NCBI GenBank assembly: GCA_964649415.1
Contig: CAZYSK010000009.1
Coordinates: 1 to 64,000 of the forward strand
Direction of reading: 5' to 3'
DNA from: CAZYSK01 sp964649415
GTDB lineage: Bacteria > Chloroflexota > Anaerolineae > B4-G1
Length of the DNA stretch: 64,000 nucleotides
Shown: positions 25,463 to 33,694 of the stretch, one piece after another
Numbering within the stretch: the stretch's first letter is position 1
Layout of the letters: every line of letters begins with the position of its first letter
Program-made: the position numbers and the translations under genes
Notes under the pieces: model-generated
Told to the model about the DNA's origin: nothing
What the model saw: the letters and a program-made list of their open reading frames with translations, nothing else
The model's database searches: none

Positions 25463-26746
25463 CTAGAGCCTCCCGAAGAACGCCGCCGTCTTGCGTGCGA
25501 TACGCTCCCACGTGAACCCCGCCGCCAGTGCTTTCGCCCCCTCCGCCAGCCGCGCGCGGAGTTCAGCGTCACCCGCCAGGCGTGTCACGGCCTGTGCCAA
25601 ACGCTCCGGATCTCTTGGGGCCACCAGCAGCATGTTGTCCCCGTCCACCACCTCCGACAACGGGACCGCCGGCCGGGTGGTGACCAAGGCCCGCCCGTGG
25701 GCCAGACAGGCGTGCAGCGTCCCACGCCGGAAGGAGACACCATCGCGATAGGGCAGGACGCATACGTCGGCGGCCAATAGGCCAGCCGAGACCGCCTTGG
25801 GGCGCGTGTAGCCAGTCCAGTGAACGCGCTCCCGGAGACCAAGCTCATCGATCAGTGCCTCCACCCGTTGTGCATAGGCACGATTGGTGGCGTCGGAGCT
25901 ACCCACGCGTCCACCGATCATCAGCAGATGAGCAGGCACCCCAGCACCAACTAGGATAGCCAGCGCCTGGATCAACTCCTCCCCACCTTTGCTCTCGTTC
26001 AGGAAGCCAAAATAGCCCAGCAGGAGATCGTCCGGCCCCACGCCCCAGCGCGCTCGCTCAGCGTCACGGTCATAGCCCGCCGCGGGGGCGAGCGGGATGT
26101 TGCTGCCAATAGGGATCAGACTCAGTCGCTTGGAGGAGACTTGACCTTCTAGCCGCAGGTAGTCCTCCTGGTTCGTGACGATGACGCCATCCGCCCGCCG
26201 GGCCAGCATGCGCACTGCCTGCCACCGAAGCAGGCCGGCCTTAGGGAACAGATAGGGCACTTTCAGGTCGTGAAACGTGGTCACGATAGGCAGCTGGCCT
26301 TCGCAGCCGGGGGGGCGGGAAGCCCCCACTTGACGGTGGCGGGGCACGAAGTGAATCGCCGCCCGCATGCCGTAGGCAGCAGCCTGATACTGGACGTTCA
26401 AGACCTCCAGCCCCAACTCCTGGGCCAGGGCCATCATCTGCTGCCAGCATCCCCACCGCCACCCAGTTATGGCCCGGTGCACGACCATTCTCGCATCCTG
26501 CCCCTCGCCATCACCATGTAGGGGCTGGTGCGGATTGTTCCAATCCGGCGGATTGTTCCAATCCGTTTGTGCCTGCCCTCCCGTGCCAACAGCAGGCCCA
26601 CGATGCCCAGACGCAGGCGTCAGCTCGCCGGTGATCACGTGCACCTCGTGCCCCACCGCGACCAGAGCCCGACCCAGCTCGTGGGTGAAGTCGCCCACCC
26701 CGCCCTGCATAGGCGGGTACTCCCCGGTGATCAATCCGATGCGCAT
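25463..26746 (-). CDS. Glycosyltransferase family 4 with an in-frame hairpin repeat
   Basis: A 427-residue GT-B enzyme. It starts MRIGLITGEYPPMQGGVGDFT, a standard GT4 start, and has GYFGFLNESKGGEELIQAL and the donor loop VCVLPYRDGVSFRRGTL. Residues 61-73 (TDWNNPPDWNNPH) are encoded by two tandem copies of the 18-bp repeat CGGATTGTTCCAATCCG. They sit in a loop between the first beta strands, so folding may be unaffected. The next gene starts one base after the stop. Confidence 0.88.
   Translation of the reverse strand: MRIGLITGEYPPMQGGVGDFTHELGRALVAVGHEVHVITGELTPASGHRGPAVGTGGQAQTDWNNPPDWNNPHQPLHGDGEGQDARMVVHRAITGWRWGCWQQMMALAQELGLEVLNVQYQAAAYGMRAAIHFVPRHRQVGASRPPGCEGQLPIVTTFHDLKVPYLFPKAGLLRWQAVRMLARRADGVIVTNQEDYLRLEGQVSSKRLSLIPIGSNIPLAPAAGYDRDAERARWGVGPDDLLLGYFGFLNESKGGEELIQALAILVGAGVPAHLLMIGGRVGSSDATNRAYAQRVEALIDELGLRERVHWTGYTRPKAVSAGLLAADVCVLPYRDGVSFRRGTLHACLAHGRALVTTRPAVPLSEVVDGDNMLLVAPRDPERLAQAVTRLAGDAELRARLAEGAKALAAGFTWERIARKTAAFFGRL
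26531..26565. repeat. CGGATTG-hairpin repeat (family R4), 2 copies inside the GT4 gene
   Basis: CGGATTG-TTC-CAATCCG at 26531-26547 and 26549-26565, period 18 bp, six codons each. Other copies or variants lie at 1285-1301 and 28708-28740. Confidence 0.85.
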
Positions 26747-27765
26747 CGTCTACCGGTCTCCCCGCCTTGCTGTCTGGGCTTTGGGATTTGGGGTTTGGGC
26801 TTTGAGCTTTGACACTCCGTCCGCAGGCCGCTGGCCAACACCTGGCGATAGGCGACAACCCGCTGAGCCCGCAAGGGCCGCTTGTGCCCCACCAACCATT
26901 TGCCACCTTCCAACCCCAACTGCCAGACGTAGCTGCCGAGTAGGAACAGCCGAAGGGCTTCAGCCACCAGCGGCCCATGGTACTTGCGAAAGTAGTGAAC
27001 CTTGCTGGTCTGGAAATGGATGTGCCGAGCGGGCACGACCTGCTCGCTGCTCTTTCCCTCGTGGTGCACGATCTGCGCGGGCGGCAGGTATACGATCCGC
27101 CAGCCCGCCCTGCGGAACCTGGTGCACCAGTCCAACTCCTCCGAATACATGAAGAAATCCTCGTCCATCAGCCCCACCTGCCGGATCGCCTCCGCACGCG
27201 CCATCAGCGCGGCCCCTTTCACCCAGTCCACCTCCTGTATCTCATCATCGGGCCGATCCAGGACGTAGTATCGCTCCAATACGCGGCGGGGAGCACAGGG
27301 TTGGAGCCAGGTAGACTCGAAGAAGGCAGTCGCCAACGTGGGGAAGCGACGTCGAGAGGACTGCACGCTGCCGTCGGGATTGAGCAACTGCGGGGCGAGT
27401 ACGCCCACGTCCGGGTGCGCGTCCGCGTAGGCGACCATCGTCGCCAGCGCATCCGCGACTACCTCCGTGTCCGGGTTCAGCAGAAGGACATATCGGCCCT
27501 GGGCGACCACCAGGCCCTGGTTGTTTCCAGCCGGAAACCCCCGATTGTCCGGGTTGGCGATCAGGCGCGCGCCAGGGAACTCCGCCTGCACCATCTCGAC
27601 GCTGTCGTCGCTGGAGGCGTTGTCCACGACGATGACCTCGAGTCCGTCCCGCCGTAGGGGCGCGGTTTCCGCGCCCGCCCTCACTATGGACTGAAGACAC
27701 CGCCGCAGGAGGTCACAGACGTTCCAATTGACGATGACGATAGATAGGTCAACCTTGTTTATCAA
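26731..27765 (-). CDS. Glycosyltransferase family 2, rhamnosyltransferase-like
   Basis: A 344-residue GT-A enzyme starting LINKVDLSIVIVNWN, with VIVVDNASSDDSVEM, LLLNPDTEV and DEDFFMYSEELDWCTRFRRAG, typical of WbbL-type transferases. The probable start is TTG 27765, with AGGAG seven bases upstream; that AGGAG belongs to the R2 repeat array. The start overlaps the tatD stop by 17 bp. Residues near 33-38 come from a GGGCGCGG-TTT-CCGCGCCC hairpin (27658-27676) inserted in frame. It overlaps the next GT4 gene by 16 bp. Confidence 0.82.
   Translation of the reverse strand: MINKVDLSIVIVNWNVCDLLRRCLQSIVRAGAETAPLRRDGLEVIVVDNASSDDSVEMVQAEFPGARLIANPDNRGFPAGNNQGLVVAQGRYVLLLNPDTEVVADALATMVAYADAHPDVGVLAPQLLNPDGSVQSSRRRFPTLATAFFESTWLQPCAPRRVLERYYVLDRPDDEIQEVDWVKGAALMARAEAIRQVGLMDEDFFMYSEELDWCTRFRRAGWRIVYLPPAQIVHHEGKSSEQVVPARHIHFQTSKVHYFRKYHGPLVAEALRLFLLGSYVWQLGLEGGKWLVGHKRPLRAQRVVAYRQVLASGLRTECQSSKPKPQIPKPRQQGGETGRRCASD
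27658..27676. repeat. GTAGGGG-type hairpin captured inside the GT2 gene
   Basis: GGGCGCGG-TTT-CCGCGCCC preceded by GTA. It is the inverse of the copy at 45122-45146 and shares its CCCCTAC flank with the GGGCAGG-stem versions at 39297-39317 and 45064-45090. Confidence 0.75.
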
Positions 27766-28678
27766 GACGGGGCTCCTGGCCCGCTCCTTCGCCATCAAAA
27801 CGGGGCTCCTGGCCCGCTCCTTCGCCATCAAGACGGGGCTCCTGGCCCACTCCTTCGATCCCGAACAAGCGGCGGGTGTTGTCCGCCGTCGCTCGTCCGA
27901 CCTCTTCCTCTGACACGCCACGAGCGCGGGCCACTGCCTCGGCGACGTACCGCACGTAGGCCGGTTCGTTGCGTCGCCCGCGGTACGGCTCCGGCGTGAG
28001 ATAGGGGCAATCGGTCTCAATCAACAGCCGATCCAGCGGTACCTGCGCCGCCACGGCCCGCAGTCGCTCCGCCTTCGAGAAAGTCACCGGCCCGGAGATG
28101 CCGACACAGAACCCCAGCGCCAACACATCGTCCAACCCCTCAGGCCCACCCGAGTAGGAATGGAAAACGCCTGCTCGCGGCGGCACCCCGCCTCTCCCAT
28201 CGTATGTTTCTCCTACCCGTGGTACTCTTCCCCCCGTCCCCTCGCGGAGCGTCGCCAGGACATCCTCATACGCCTCGCGGCTGTGGATCACCACAGGCAA
28301 GCCCAGTTCGGCCGCCAGCGCCAGTTGATCGGCAAAGGCCCGCCGCTGCACAGGGCGCGGCGAGAGGTCTCGGTAGTAGTCCAGTCCGATCTCGCCAATG
28401 GCGACCACCTTGGGATGGCGCGCGAGCGCGCGCAACTCGGCCAGGACGTCAGGCGTGACCGTCTTGGCGTCGTGGGGATGGACCCCCACGGCGGCATAGA
28501 TGAAATCATAGCCCTCGGCCAACGCCACCGCCGCCCGGCTGGAGGCCAGATCGGTCCCCACATCGAGGATCGCGACTACCCCCGCCTCGCGCGCCCGCTC
28601 AATGACCGCTTCCCGGTCGTCGTCGAACTGGGGGAAGTGGACGTGGGCGTGGGAGTCCATGCAGATACAAGCATCCAT
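27749..28678 (-). CDS. tatD: TatD family metal-dependent hydrolase with repeat-derived C-terminal tail
   Basis: A 309-residue TIM-barrel nuclease. Metal-binding residues are visible in MDSHAHVHFPQF (the HxH), GEIGLDYYRDLSP, VIHSREAYEDV, FHSYSGGPEG and LLIETDCPYLTPEPYRG. The natural family end is NTRRLFGIEGV near residue 275. The last 33 residues are three copies of an 11-residue unit (GQEPRLDGEGA) encoded by the R2 33-bp array. TatD proteins are 3'-5' exonucleases or DNA-repair deoxyribonucleases. The gene probably is not functionally tied to the surrounding glycan genes. Confidence 0.9.
   Translation of the reverse strand: MDACICMDSHAHVHFPQFDDDREAVIERAREAGVVAILDVGTDLASSRAAVALAEGYDFIYAAVGVHPHDAKTVTPDVLAELRALARHPKVVAIGEIGLDYYRDLSPRPVQRRAFADQLALAAELGLPVVIHSREAYEDVLATLREGTGGRVPRVGETYDGRGGVPPRAGVFHSYSGGPEGLDDVLALGFCVGISGPVTFSKAERLRAVAAQVPLDRLLIETDCPYLTPEPYRGRRNEPAYVRYVAEAVARARGVSEEEVGRATADNTRRLFGIEGVGQEPRLDGEGAGQEPRFDGEGAGQEPRLDKQG
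27761..27857 (-). repeat. R2 33-bp repeat array, 3 copies, at the tatD/GT2 junction
   Basis: Units begin at 27761, 27794 and 27827, each ATCAARACGGGGCTCCTGGC plus 13 bases. The period of 33 keeps both the tatD frame and the GT2 frame open. It provides the tatD tail and the GT2 ribosome-binding site. Confidence 0.9.
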
Positions 28679-28808
28679 AGGTACTGGTCAAGGGGTCCCT
28701 GATGAAGCGGGTTGTTCCAACCCGGGGTTGTTCCAACCCGTCGGGCGTCCAGCAGATACAAGCGTCCGGTGAACGCAGGCGTCCACCGGACGCACGATCA
28801 GTGTCCGC
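28679..28808. other. Repeat-only intergenic region before tatD
   Basis: Two R4-like hairpins (CGGGTTG-TTC-CAACCCG at 28708-28724, then GGGTTG-TTC-CAACCC) are followed by an inverted R3-type unit (CGGACGCACGATCAGTGTCC, about 28787-28806). No gene or clear promoter. Confidence 0.65.
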
Positions 28809-30233
28809 CTAGTCTGCTAATCCGGCCAGGCGCAGTCCTTCATCCAGGAGCGGCTGGACCCTCTGTTCATCGGTCGTCTCGCAATAGACGCGGATGATGG
28901 GCTCCGTGCCAGAGAAGCGGATCAAGAGCCATCCCCCATCCTCCAGCATGTACTTGTAGCCGTCCAGGGTGAGCAGACTAGTGACACGCAGGCCCGCCAG
29001 GGTCTCCGGTCGAGCCGCATCCAGGCGCGCCTTGGCCTCCGGCCGTCGCTCCGCCGCGAAGCGCGTGTCCACCCGGCTGTAGTAATAGGAGGCCCCCAGC
29101 TTGTCATACAGATGGTTGAGCAGTTGACAGGGGCTCTTGCCTGTCCGCACCATCAGATCCAGGAAGTAGAGGTTGCCCAGGAGGCCATCCCGCTCCGGGA
29201 CGCTCCCACGGAAGGCATACCCGCCGCTCTCCTCGCCGCCGATCATGGCGTCGGTCTCCAGCATCTTGGGGCCCACGTACTTGAAGCCCACGCCGGTCTC
29301 GTGGACCGGCACGCCGTACATCTCGCCCATCTTCTCCAGCATCGAGGTAGTGGACACCGTCTTGACGATCGCGCCACGCTCCCCACGCACCTCAAGCATG
29401 TAGTAAGCCAGCAGTGCGTAGACCTGCAACTGGTTGATGAAATTCCCGGTTTCGTCGCCGATGCCCATCCGGTCGGCGTCGCCGTCCAGAATCAGGCAGG
29501 CGTCGGCCCCCAGTTCCACCGTCTTGTGCAGCGCCACGTCCACGTTTGGGGGAATGGGTTCCGGACGCTTCATCTCTGGGAACAGCGGGTTGCTCTGGTT
29601 GTGGATCTCGGTCACACGGGTGGTCCCTCCCGCCAGAAGGCGCGGGAACCAGCCAATGCCATTGCCCCACATGGGCTCGACCAAGAGATGAAGCCCTGCA
29701 TCCTTGATGCGCTCGATGTCCACAAGCTTATTGATGTGCGCGATATAGGCGTTGGCGGGATCCCAAACCTCGATCAGGTTCCGTCGCCGGGCGTCCTCAA
29801 AGGGCAATTGCGCGACCTGCTCCGCCGGGGGTATAGCGGCCTCGATCTCCCGCAGCCCCTCGGGGCCTACTGCCGCCCCGTGCTCGTCCCGCACCTTGAA
29901 TCCGTTGTCCTGCGGCGGGTTGTGGCTGGCGGTGATGTTGATGGCCCCGGCTGCCTTACGCTCCACGATGGAGTAAGAGATCACGGGCGTCGGAGTTGGG
30001 CCATCCGTCAACCAGACCCGGTAGCCATTGCCGGTCAGCACCTCGGCAACGGCGACCGCGAAGTCGCGGGAGGCAAAGCGCCGGTCGTGGCCTACCACCA
30101 GGTCAGCGCCGGCTCTGCCGTGAGCGGTCAGGTAAGTCGCAAAGCCCTGTGTACAGCGGCGCACGTTCTCGAACGTATAATCCTCGGCGATGCGTGCTCG
30201 CCAGCCATCAGTGCCGAAATGTATATCGGTCAT
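28809..30233 (-). CDS. Phosphoglucomutase/phosphomannomutase
   Basis: A 474-residue alpha-D-phosphohexomutase. Catalytic phosphoserine 103 is in NITASHNPPQDNG, the metal loop is ILDGDADRMGIGD, the sugar-binding loop is GGEESGGYAFRGSVPERDG, and the phosphate-binding end is IRFSGTEPIIRVY. It interconverts hexose 6- and 1-phosphates. With GMD and RMD in the same cluster it could supply mannose 1-phosphate for GDP-mannose, though a GDP-mannose pyrophosphorylase is not in the window. Confidence 0.92.
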   Translation of the reverse strand: MTDIHFGTDGWRARIAEDYTFENVRRCTQGFATYLTAHGRAGADLVVGHDRRFASRDFAVAVAEVLTGNGYRVWLTDGPTPTPVISYSIVERKAAGAINITASHNPPQDNGFKVRDEHGAAVGPEGLREIEAAIPPAEQVAQLPFEDARRRNLIEVWDPANAYIAHINKLVDIERIKDAGLHLLVEPMWGNGIGWFPRLLAGGTTRVTEIHNQSNPLFPEMKRPEPIPPNVDVALHKTVELGADACLILDGDADRMGIGDETGNFINQLQVYALLAYYMLEVRGERGAIVKTVSTTSMLEKMGEMYGVPVHETGVGFKYVGPKMLETDAMIGGEESGGYAFRGSVPERDGLLGNLYFLDLMVRTGKSPCQLLNHLYDKLGASYYYSRVDTRFAAERRPEAKARLDAARPETLAGLRVTSLLTLDGYKYMLEDGGWLLIRFSGTEPIIRVYCETTDEQRVQPLLDEGLRLAGLAD

Positions 30234-30300
30234 AGGTATCCCCCGTATCTTTTCGGATGTGCTAGTCTGTCAATCCGATTGATCCTCCCCGGTCCCTGGT

Positions 30301-31224
30301 CTAGTAAATCTCCTCTCGCTCCTCGCTGGTAAAGAACAAGTGCTGCCAACATTGTGCTTGCTCGGCTACCGGGTGCTGGATCAGATGCGCCTCCGCGATC
30401 TCCCGTTCCCGTGTCGCCCGCTCCTCCATCTGCCTCAGCTTCTCTGGAATGCCAGACTCAGCGACGAGCCGCTTGATGCGCGCGAAAAGCTCCATGCTGC
30501 CATACAGCAACTCGCTTTCGTGCAGGATCTTGCAGGCGACCATGTTGCGGAAACCGTCGAACTGCACCTGGGCCAGGACCTTCGCGATATCCTTGACGAC
30601 GTAGTCAATCTCCTCCCGGAGCTGGGGCAACACCAGCAGGTTCCACTTCTCCCGGAATATCGCCTCATCCAACGCCTCACGCTCCGCCGGTGTGATCGCC
30701 TCGTCCGAGACAACGACCACGTCGAGGTCGGAACCACGCACAAGACGGCCGGTGCTTGGCTCGGGTCGCTCGACCGTATGCGCCATGCCGTAGGTTACGT
30801 CACCGGCGATCAGGTAGCAGAAGTGAGCACGCAGCCGCTCCTGGTTCGGACTACTCGCCACGATACGCCGGACCACGTCCCGAGCGATTTCGCGCTTGTG
30901 CTGGCTGACACGTACGAATTCACGCTGCAACTCCAGACAGCGGGCTGCCATCTCGTCCGCCTGCCCAGGCAACCCGATGACGGTGTACGTGAAGAACTCA
31001 CGCCGAATGGAGGGCGACAGACGCGCATAGCCCTCGACCGCCTTGTCCAGGCGCAGGTATCGGCGACCGACGCGCCGCATCACGACGTCCTGCTGAGCAC
31101 GGCACGCCTTCCACAGATGCAAGACCTCTACGCGCGCCAGGTCCAGCAACTCGGCGCCAGTGCAGGGTCCGTGTGCAGCCAGGAGGTGCGCCAACTGAAC
31201 CCCACCAACACCGTTCACCGTCAC
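30301..31224 (-). CDS. Unassigned nucleotidyltransferase-fold protein with winged-helix-like N-terminus
   Basis: A 307-residue protein I cannot place in a named family. Residues 10-60 look like a winged helix (LAHLLAAHGPCTGAELLDLAR). Residues 160-172 have the nucleotidyltransferase motif GSDLDVVVV (Gly164, Ser165, Asp166, Asp168), and a third acidic site may be in EEIDYVVKD near 205. A long helical C-terminus follows. It overlaps the glmM stop by 4 bp, so it is co-translated with GlmM. It could modify an amino-sugar phosphate, a nucleic acid or a protein. Confidence 0.65.
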   Translation of the reverse strand: MTVNGVGGVQLAHLLAAHGPCTGAELLDLARVEVLHLWKACRAQQDVVMRRVGRRYLRLDKAVEGYARLSPSIRREFFTYTVIGLPGQADEMAARCLELQREFVRVSQHKREIARDVVRRIVASSPNQERLRAHFCYLIAGDVTYGMAHTVERPEPSTGRLVRGSDLDVVVVSDEAITPAEREALDEAIFREKWNLLVLPQLREEIDYVVKDIAKVLAQVQFDGFRNMVACKILHESELLYGSMELFARIKRLVAESGIPEKLRQMEERATREREIAEAHLIQHPVAEQAQCWQHLFFTSEEREEIY

Positions 31225-32615
31225 TGGATAACCCGCCTGGCGACGTCCATGAACGCCTCAGCTTCTCTTTCCAGTGTCTGCTGATCATGCGCTTCGCCAG
31301 CCCGAATCTTCAACCGCAACTTGCTCTCGGTCCCCGAGTAGCGCAGCGTCACATCTACGTCGTCGCCAAGGGCCGCGTGCAGCCGCCGGAGTGCGTCTTG
31401 CACCTCTGGAATGGTCTGCAAAGGCGGCTTGCTCGGGACATCGATGTTGACCAGGCACTCAGGGAACTCACGAATGCAGCTCGCCAGCGCTGACAGGCTT
31501 TGGCCGGGCGCAGCTTGAACGACTTTCAGCACCGCCAGGGCCGTGTAGATGCCGTCTCCTGTGGTCTGCCCGTCACCCAGCATGATGATGTGCCCCGACT
31601 GCTCACCGCCCAGCGCGTAGTTCTCCTCAACCATGCGCTGCAGCACAAATCGATCGCCCACGGAAGTCTCTTCCAGCCGGATGCCGACCTCCTCCAGAGA
31701 TACCTTGAGGCCCCAGTTGCTCATCGGCGTGCTGACCACGGCGTTGTTGGTCAACAGCCCCTCGTGCTTCATGGCACGGGCCAGGATCGCCAGGATACCA
31801 TCCCCGTTGATGAAGCCTCCGCTCTCGTCAACCATCATCACCCGGTCACCATCACCATCGAAGGCGATACCCGCGATGGCCTGCTCGCGCAGAACGACGG
31901 CGCGCAGAGAACTCGGATGAATATACTCGTAGTGCTCGTTGATGTTGACTCCATCCGGCTCGTTCTCAATCACGAGTACGTCAGCCCCCAGTCTTTCGAA
32001 CACCTCGGGCGCGATGGAAGAGGTAGCACCGTTTGCGCAGTCCAGCACGACGCGCTGCCCCGCCAACGGATGATCCTCCCCCCACGCGGCGACCAGGTGA
32101 TCCGCGTACTCCTGGCACCGATGGCTGGCGTCCCAGATCCGCCCCATCATTCGTGCCTCGGCCCCCGCGAACCGGGCGTCGCTGTCCAGCAACAGCCGCT
32201 CGATCTCCATCTCCATCTCGTCCGGGATCTTGAAGCCATCGCCCCCGAAGATCTTGATACCATTGTGATCGAAGGGATTGTGCGAGGCGGAAATCACGAC
32301 ACCCAACGTCACCGAAAGCGCCCGTGTCAGGTAGGCCACGCCTGGCGTACTGATGACCCCTGCCAGCATCACGTCAGCACCCTGCGACGTCAACCCGGCG
32401 GCCAGCGCGCTCTGCAACATGTCGCCGGACAGCCTGGGATCCCGACCGATCAGAATCGTGGGTCTGGCATCGCCCTTGCGCCCCCGGACGACTGACGTCC
32501 GCATCAACTGCGCGATGACCTGCCCCAACCTGAGGGCAAAACTGGCCGTCAGAGGCCAGTGGTTCGCCTCGCCGCGAATACCGTCCGTTCCGAATAGTCT
32601 AGCCATGAATGACAT
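31221..32615 (-). CDS. glmM: Phosphoglucosamine mutase
   Basis: A 464-residue GlmM, close to the usual 445-460. It begins MARLFGTDGIRGEAN (ATG 32606 is an alternative start). It has catalytic Ser111 in VISASHNPFDHNGIKIFG, the metal loop AFDGDGDRVMMVD, GGEQSGHIIMLG and LRYSGTESKLRL. It converts glucosamine 6-phosphate to glucosamine 1-phosphate for UDP-GlcNAc and peptidoglycan synthesis. The nucleotidyltransferase-fold gene overlaps its stop. Confidence 0.94.
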   Translation of the reverse strand: MSFMARLFGTDGIRGEANHWPLTASFALRLGQVIAQLMRTSVVRGRKGDARPTILIGRDPRLSGDMLQSALAAGLTSQGADVMLAGVISTPGVAYLTRALSVTLGVVISASHNPFDHNGIKIFGGDGFKIPDEMEMEIERLLLDSDARFAGAEARMMGRIWDASHRCQEYADHLVAAWGEDHPLAGQRVVLDCANGATSSIAPEVFERLGADVLVIENEPDGVNINEHYEYIHPSSLRAVVLREQAIAGIAFDGDGDRVMMVDESGGFINGDGILAILARAMKHEGLLTNNAVVSTPMSNWGLKVSLEEVGIRLEETSVGDRFVLQRMVEENYALGGEQSGHIIMLGDGQTTGDGIYTALAVLKVVQAAPGQSLSALASCIREFPECLVNIDVPSKPPLQTIPEVQDALRRLHAALGDDVDVTLRYSGTESKLRLKIRAGEAHDQQTLEREAEAFMDVARRVIQ

Positions 32616-32621
32616 ACACCC

Positions 32622-33584
32622 CTAAGCGAGGAGGGCGAGATCGTTTTCCACCATCATGTGCACCAGTTCTTTGAACGTCACGCGCGGCTCCCAGCCGAGC
32701 ACCCGGTGCGCCTTGGTGGCATCTCCCACCAGCAAGTCTACCTCCGCCGGACGCATGAAGCGGGGATCCTGCACCACGTACTCCTGCCAATCCAGATCCA
32801 CGTAGCCAAAGGCCTCCTCGCACATCTCTCGAATCGCGTGGGTCTCCCCGGTGGCGACGACGTAGTTGTCCGGCGCGGGCTGCTGGAGCATCATCCACAT
32901 CGCCTCCACGTAGTCACCGGCGAAGCCGATATCACGACAGGAGTCGAGGTTGCCAAGTGCCAGTTTGTCGGCCAGACCCAGCTTGATCTTAGCCACCCCC
33001 TGGGTGATCTTGCGCAAGACGAACTCCAAACCGCGGCGCGGGCTGGTGTGATTGAACAGTATGCCGGAGGTGGCGTGCAGCCCGTAGGACTCCCGGTAGT
33101 TGATGGTAATCCAATGGCCGTATACCTTGGCAACGCCATAGGGCGAGCGCGGGTAGAAGGGGGTCTTCTCAGTCTGAGGCACCTCCCGCACCTTGCCGAA
33201 CATCTCACTGCTTGAGGCCTGATACATGCGGATCCGTGTATCCACGGCACGGATGGCCTCCAAGATGCGGGTCACACCCAAAGCGGTCACTTCGCCCGTG
33301 AAGACCGGCTGTTCCCACGAAGTGGGCACAAAGGACTGGGCCGCCAGATTGTAAATCTCGTCGACCTGGTTCTCGCCGAGGACGCTGATCAGCGAACCTT
33401 GATCGAGCAGGTCGCCGGAGACCAGTGTGATCTTGTCCTGGATATGCTGAATGCGAGAGAAGCTGACAGTGCTGGTGCGTCGCACCATGCCAATGACGTC
33501 ATACCCCTTCTGCAATAAAAACTCGGCCAAATAGGAACCGTCTTGGCCAGTGATGCCCGTGATGAGCGCCTTGGGTTTAGGCAT
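32622..33584 (-). CDS. gmd: GDP-mannose 4,6-dehydratase
   Basis: A 320-residue short-chain dehydrogenase-like dehydratase. The Rossmann loop GITGQDGSYLAEFLLQKGYDV is at the N-terminus, the catalytic TSSSEMFG-like loop (ASSSEMFGKV) near residue 128 and the Tyr-Lys pair in SPYGVAKVYGHW near 150. It produces GDP-4-keto-6-deoxymannose using tightly bound NADP. AGGAGGTG precedes the ATG. The reductase RMD lies just upstream on the same strand. Confidence 0.95.
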   Translation of the reverse strand: MPKPKALITGITGQDGSYLAEFLLQKGYDVIGMVRRTSTVSFSRIQHIQDKITLVSGDLLDQGSLISVLGENQVDEIYNLAAQSFVPTSWEQPVFTGEVTALGVTRILEAIRAVDTRIRMYQASSSEMFGKVREVPQTEKTPFYPRSPYGVAKVYGHWITINYRESYGLHATSGILFNHTSPRRGLEFVLRKITQGVAKIKLGLADKLALGNLDSCRDIGFAGDYVEAMWMMLQQPAPDNYVVATGETHAIREMCEEAFGYVDLDWQEYVVQDPRFMRPAEVDLLVGDATKAHRVLGWEPRVTFKELVHMMVENDLALLA

Positions 33585-33655
33585 CTAACACCTCCTAGAA
33601 AGTCTGTGGCGGGCGCGGGGACCGTGCCCCTTCGGACGCAGCGGACGTTGGATCG

Positions 33656-33672
33656 CGGCCATCCTGGCCGCA
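33656..33672. repeat. Hairpin GCGGCC-ATCCT-GGCCGC within R3-type flanks
   Basis: The gap between rmd and gmd (33585-33694) carries GCGGACGTTGGATC, then this hairpin, then GTCGTGCGTCCGGATCAA. An R3-like element thus encloses an ATCYT-loop hairpin, evidence that families combine. Confidence 0.65.
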
Positions 33673-33694
33673 TTTGTCCAGTCGTGCGTCCGGA

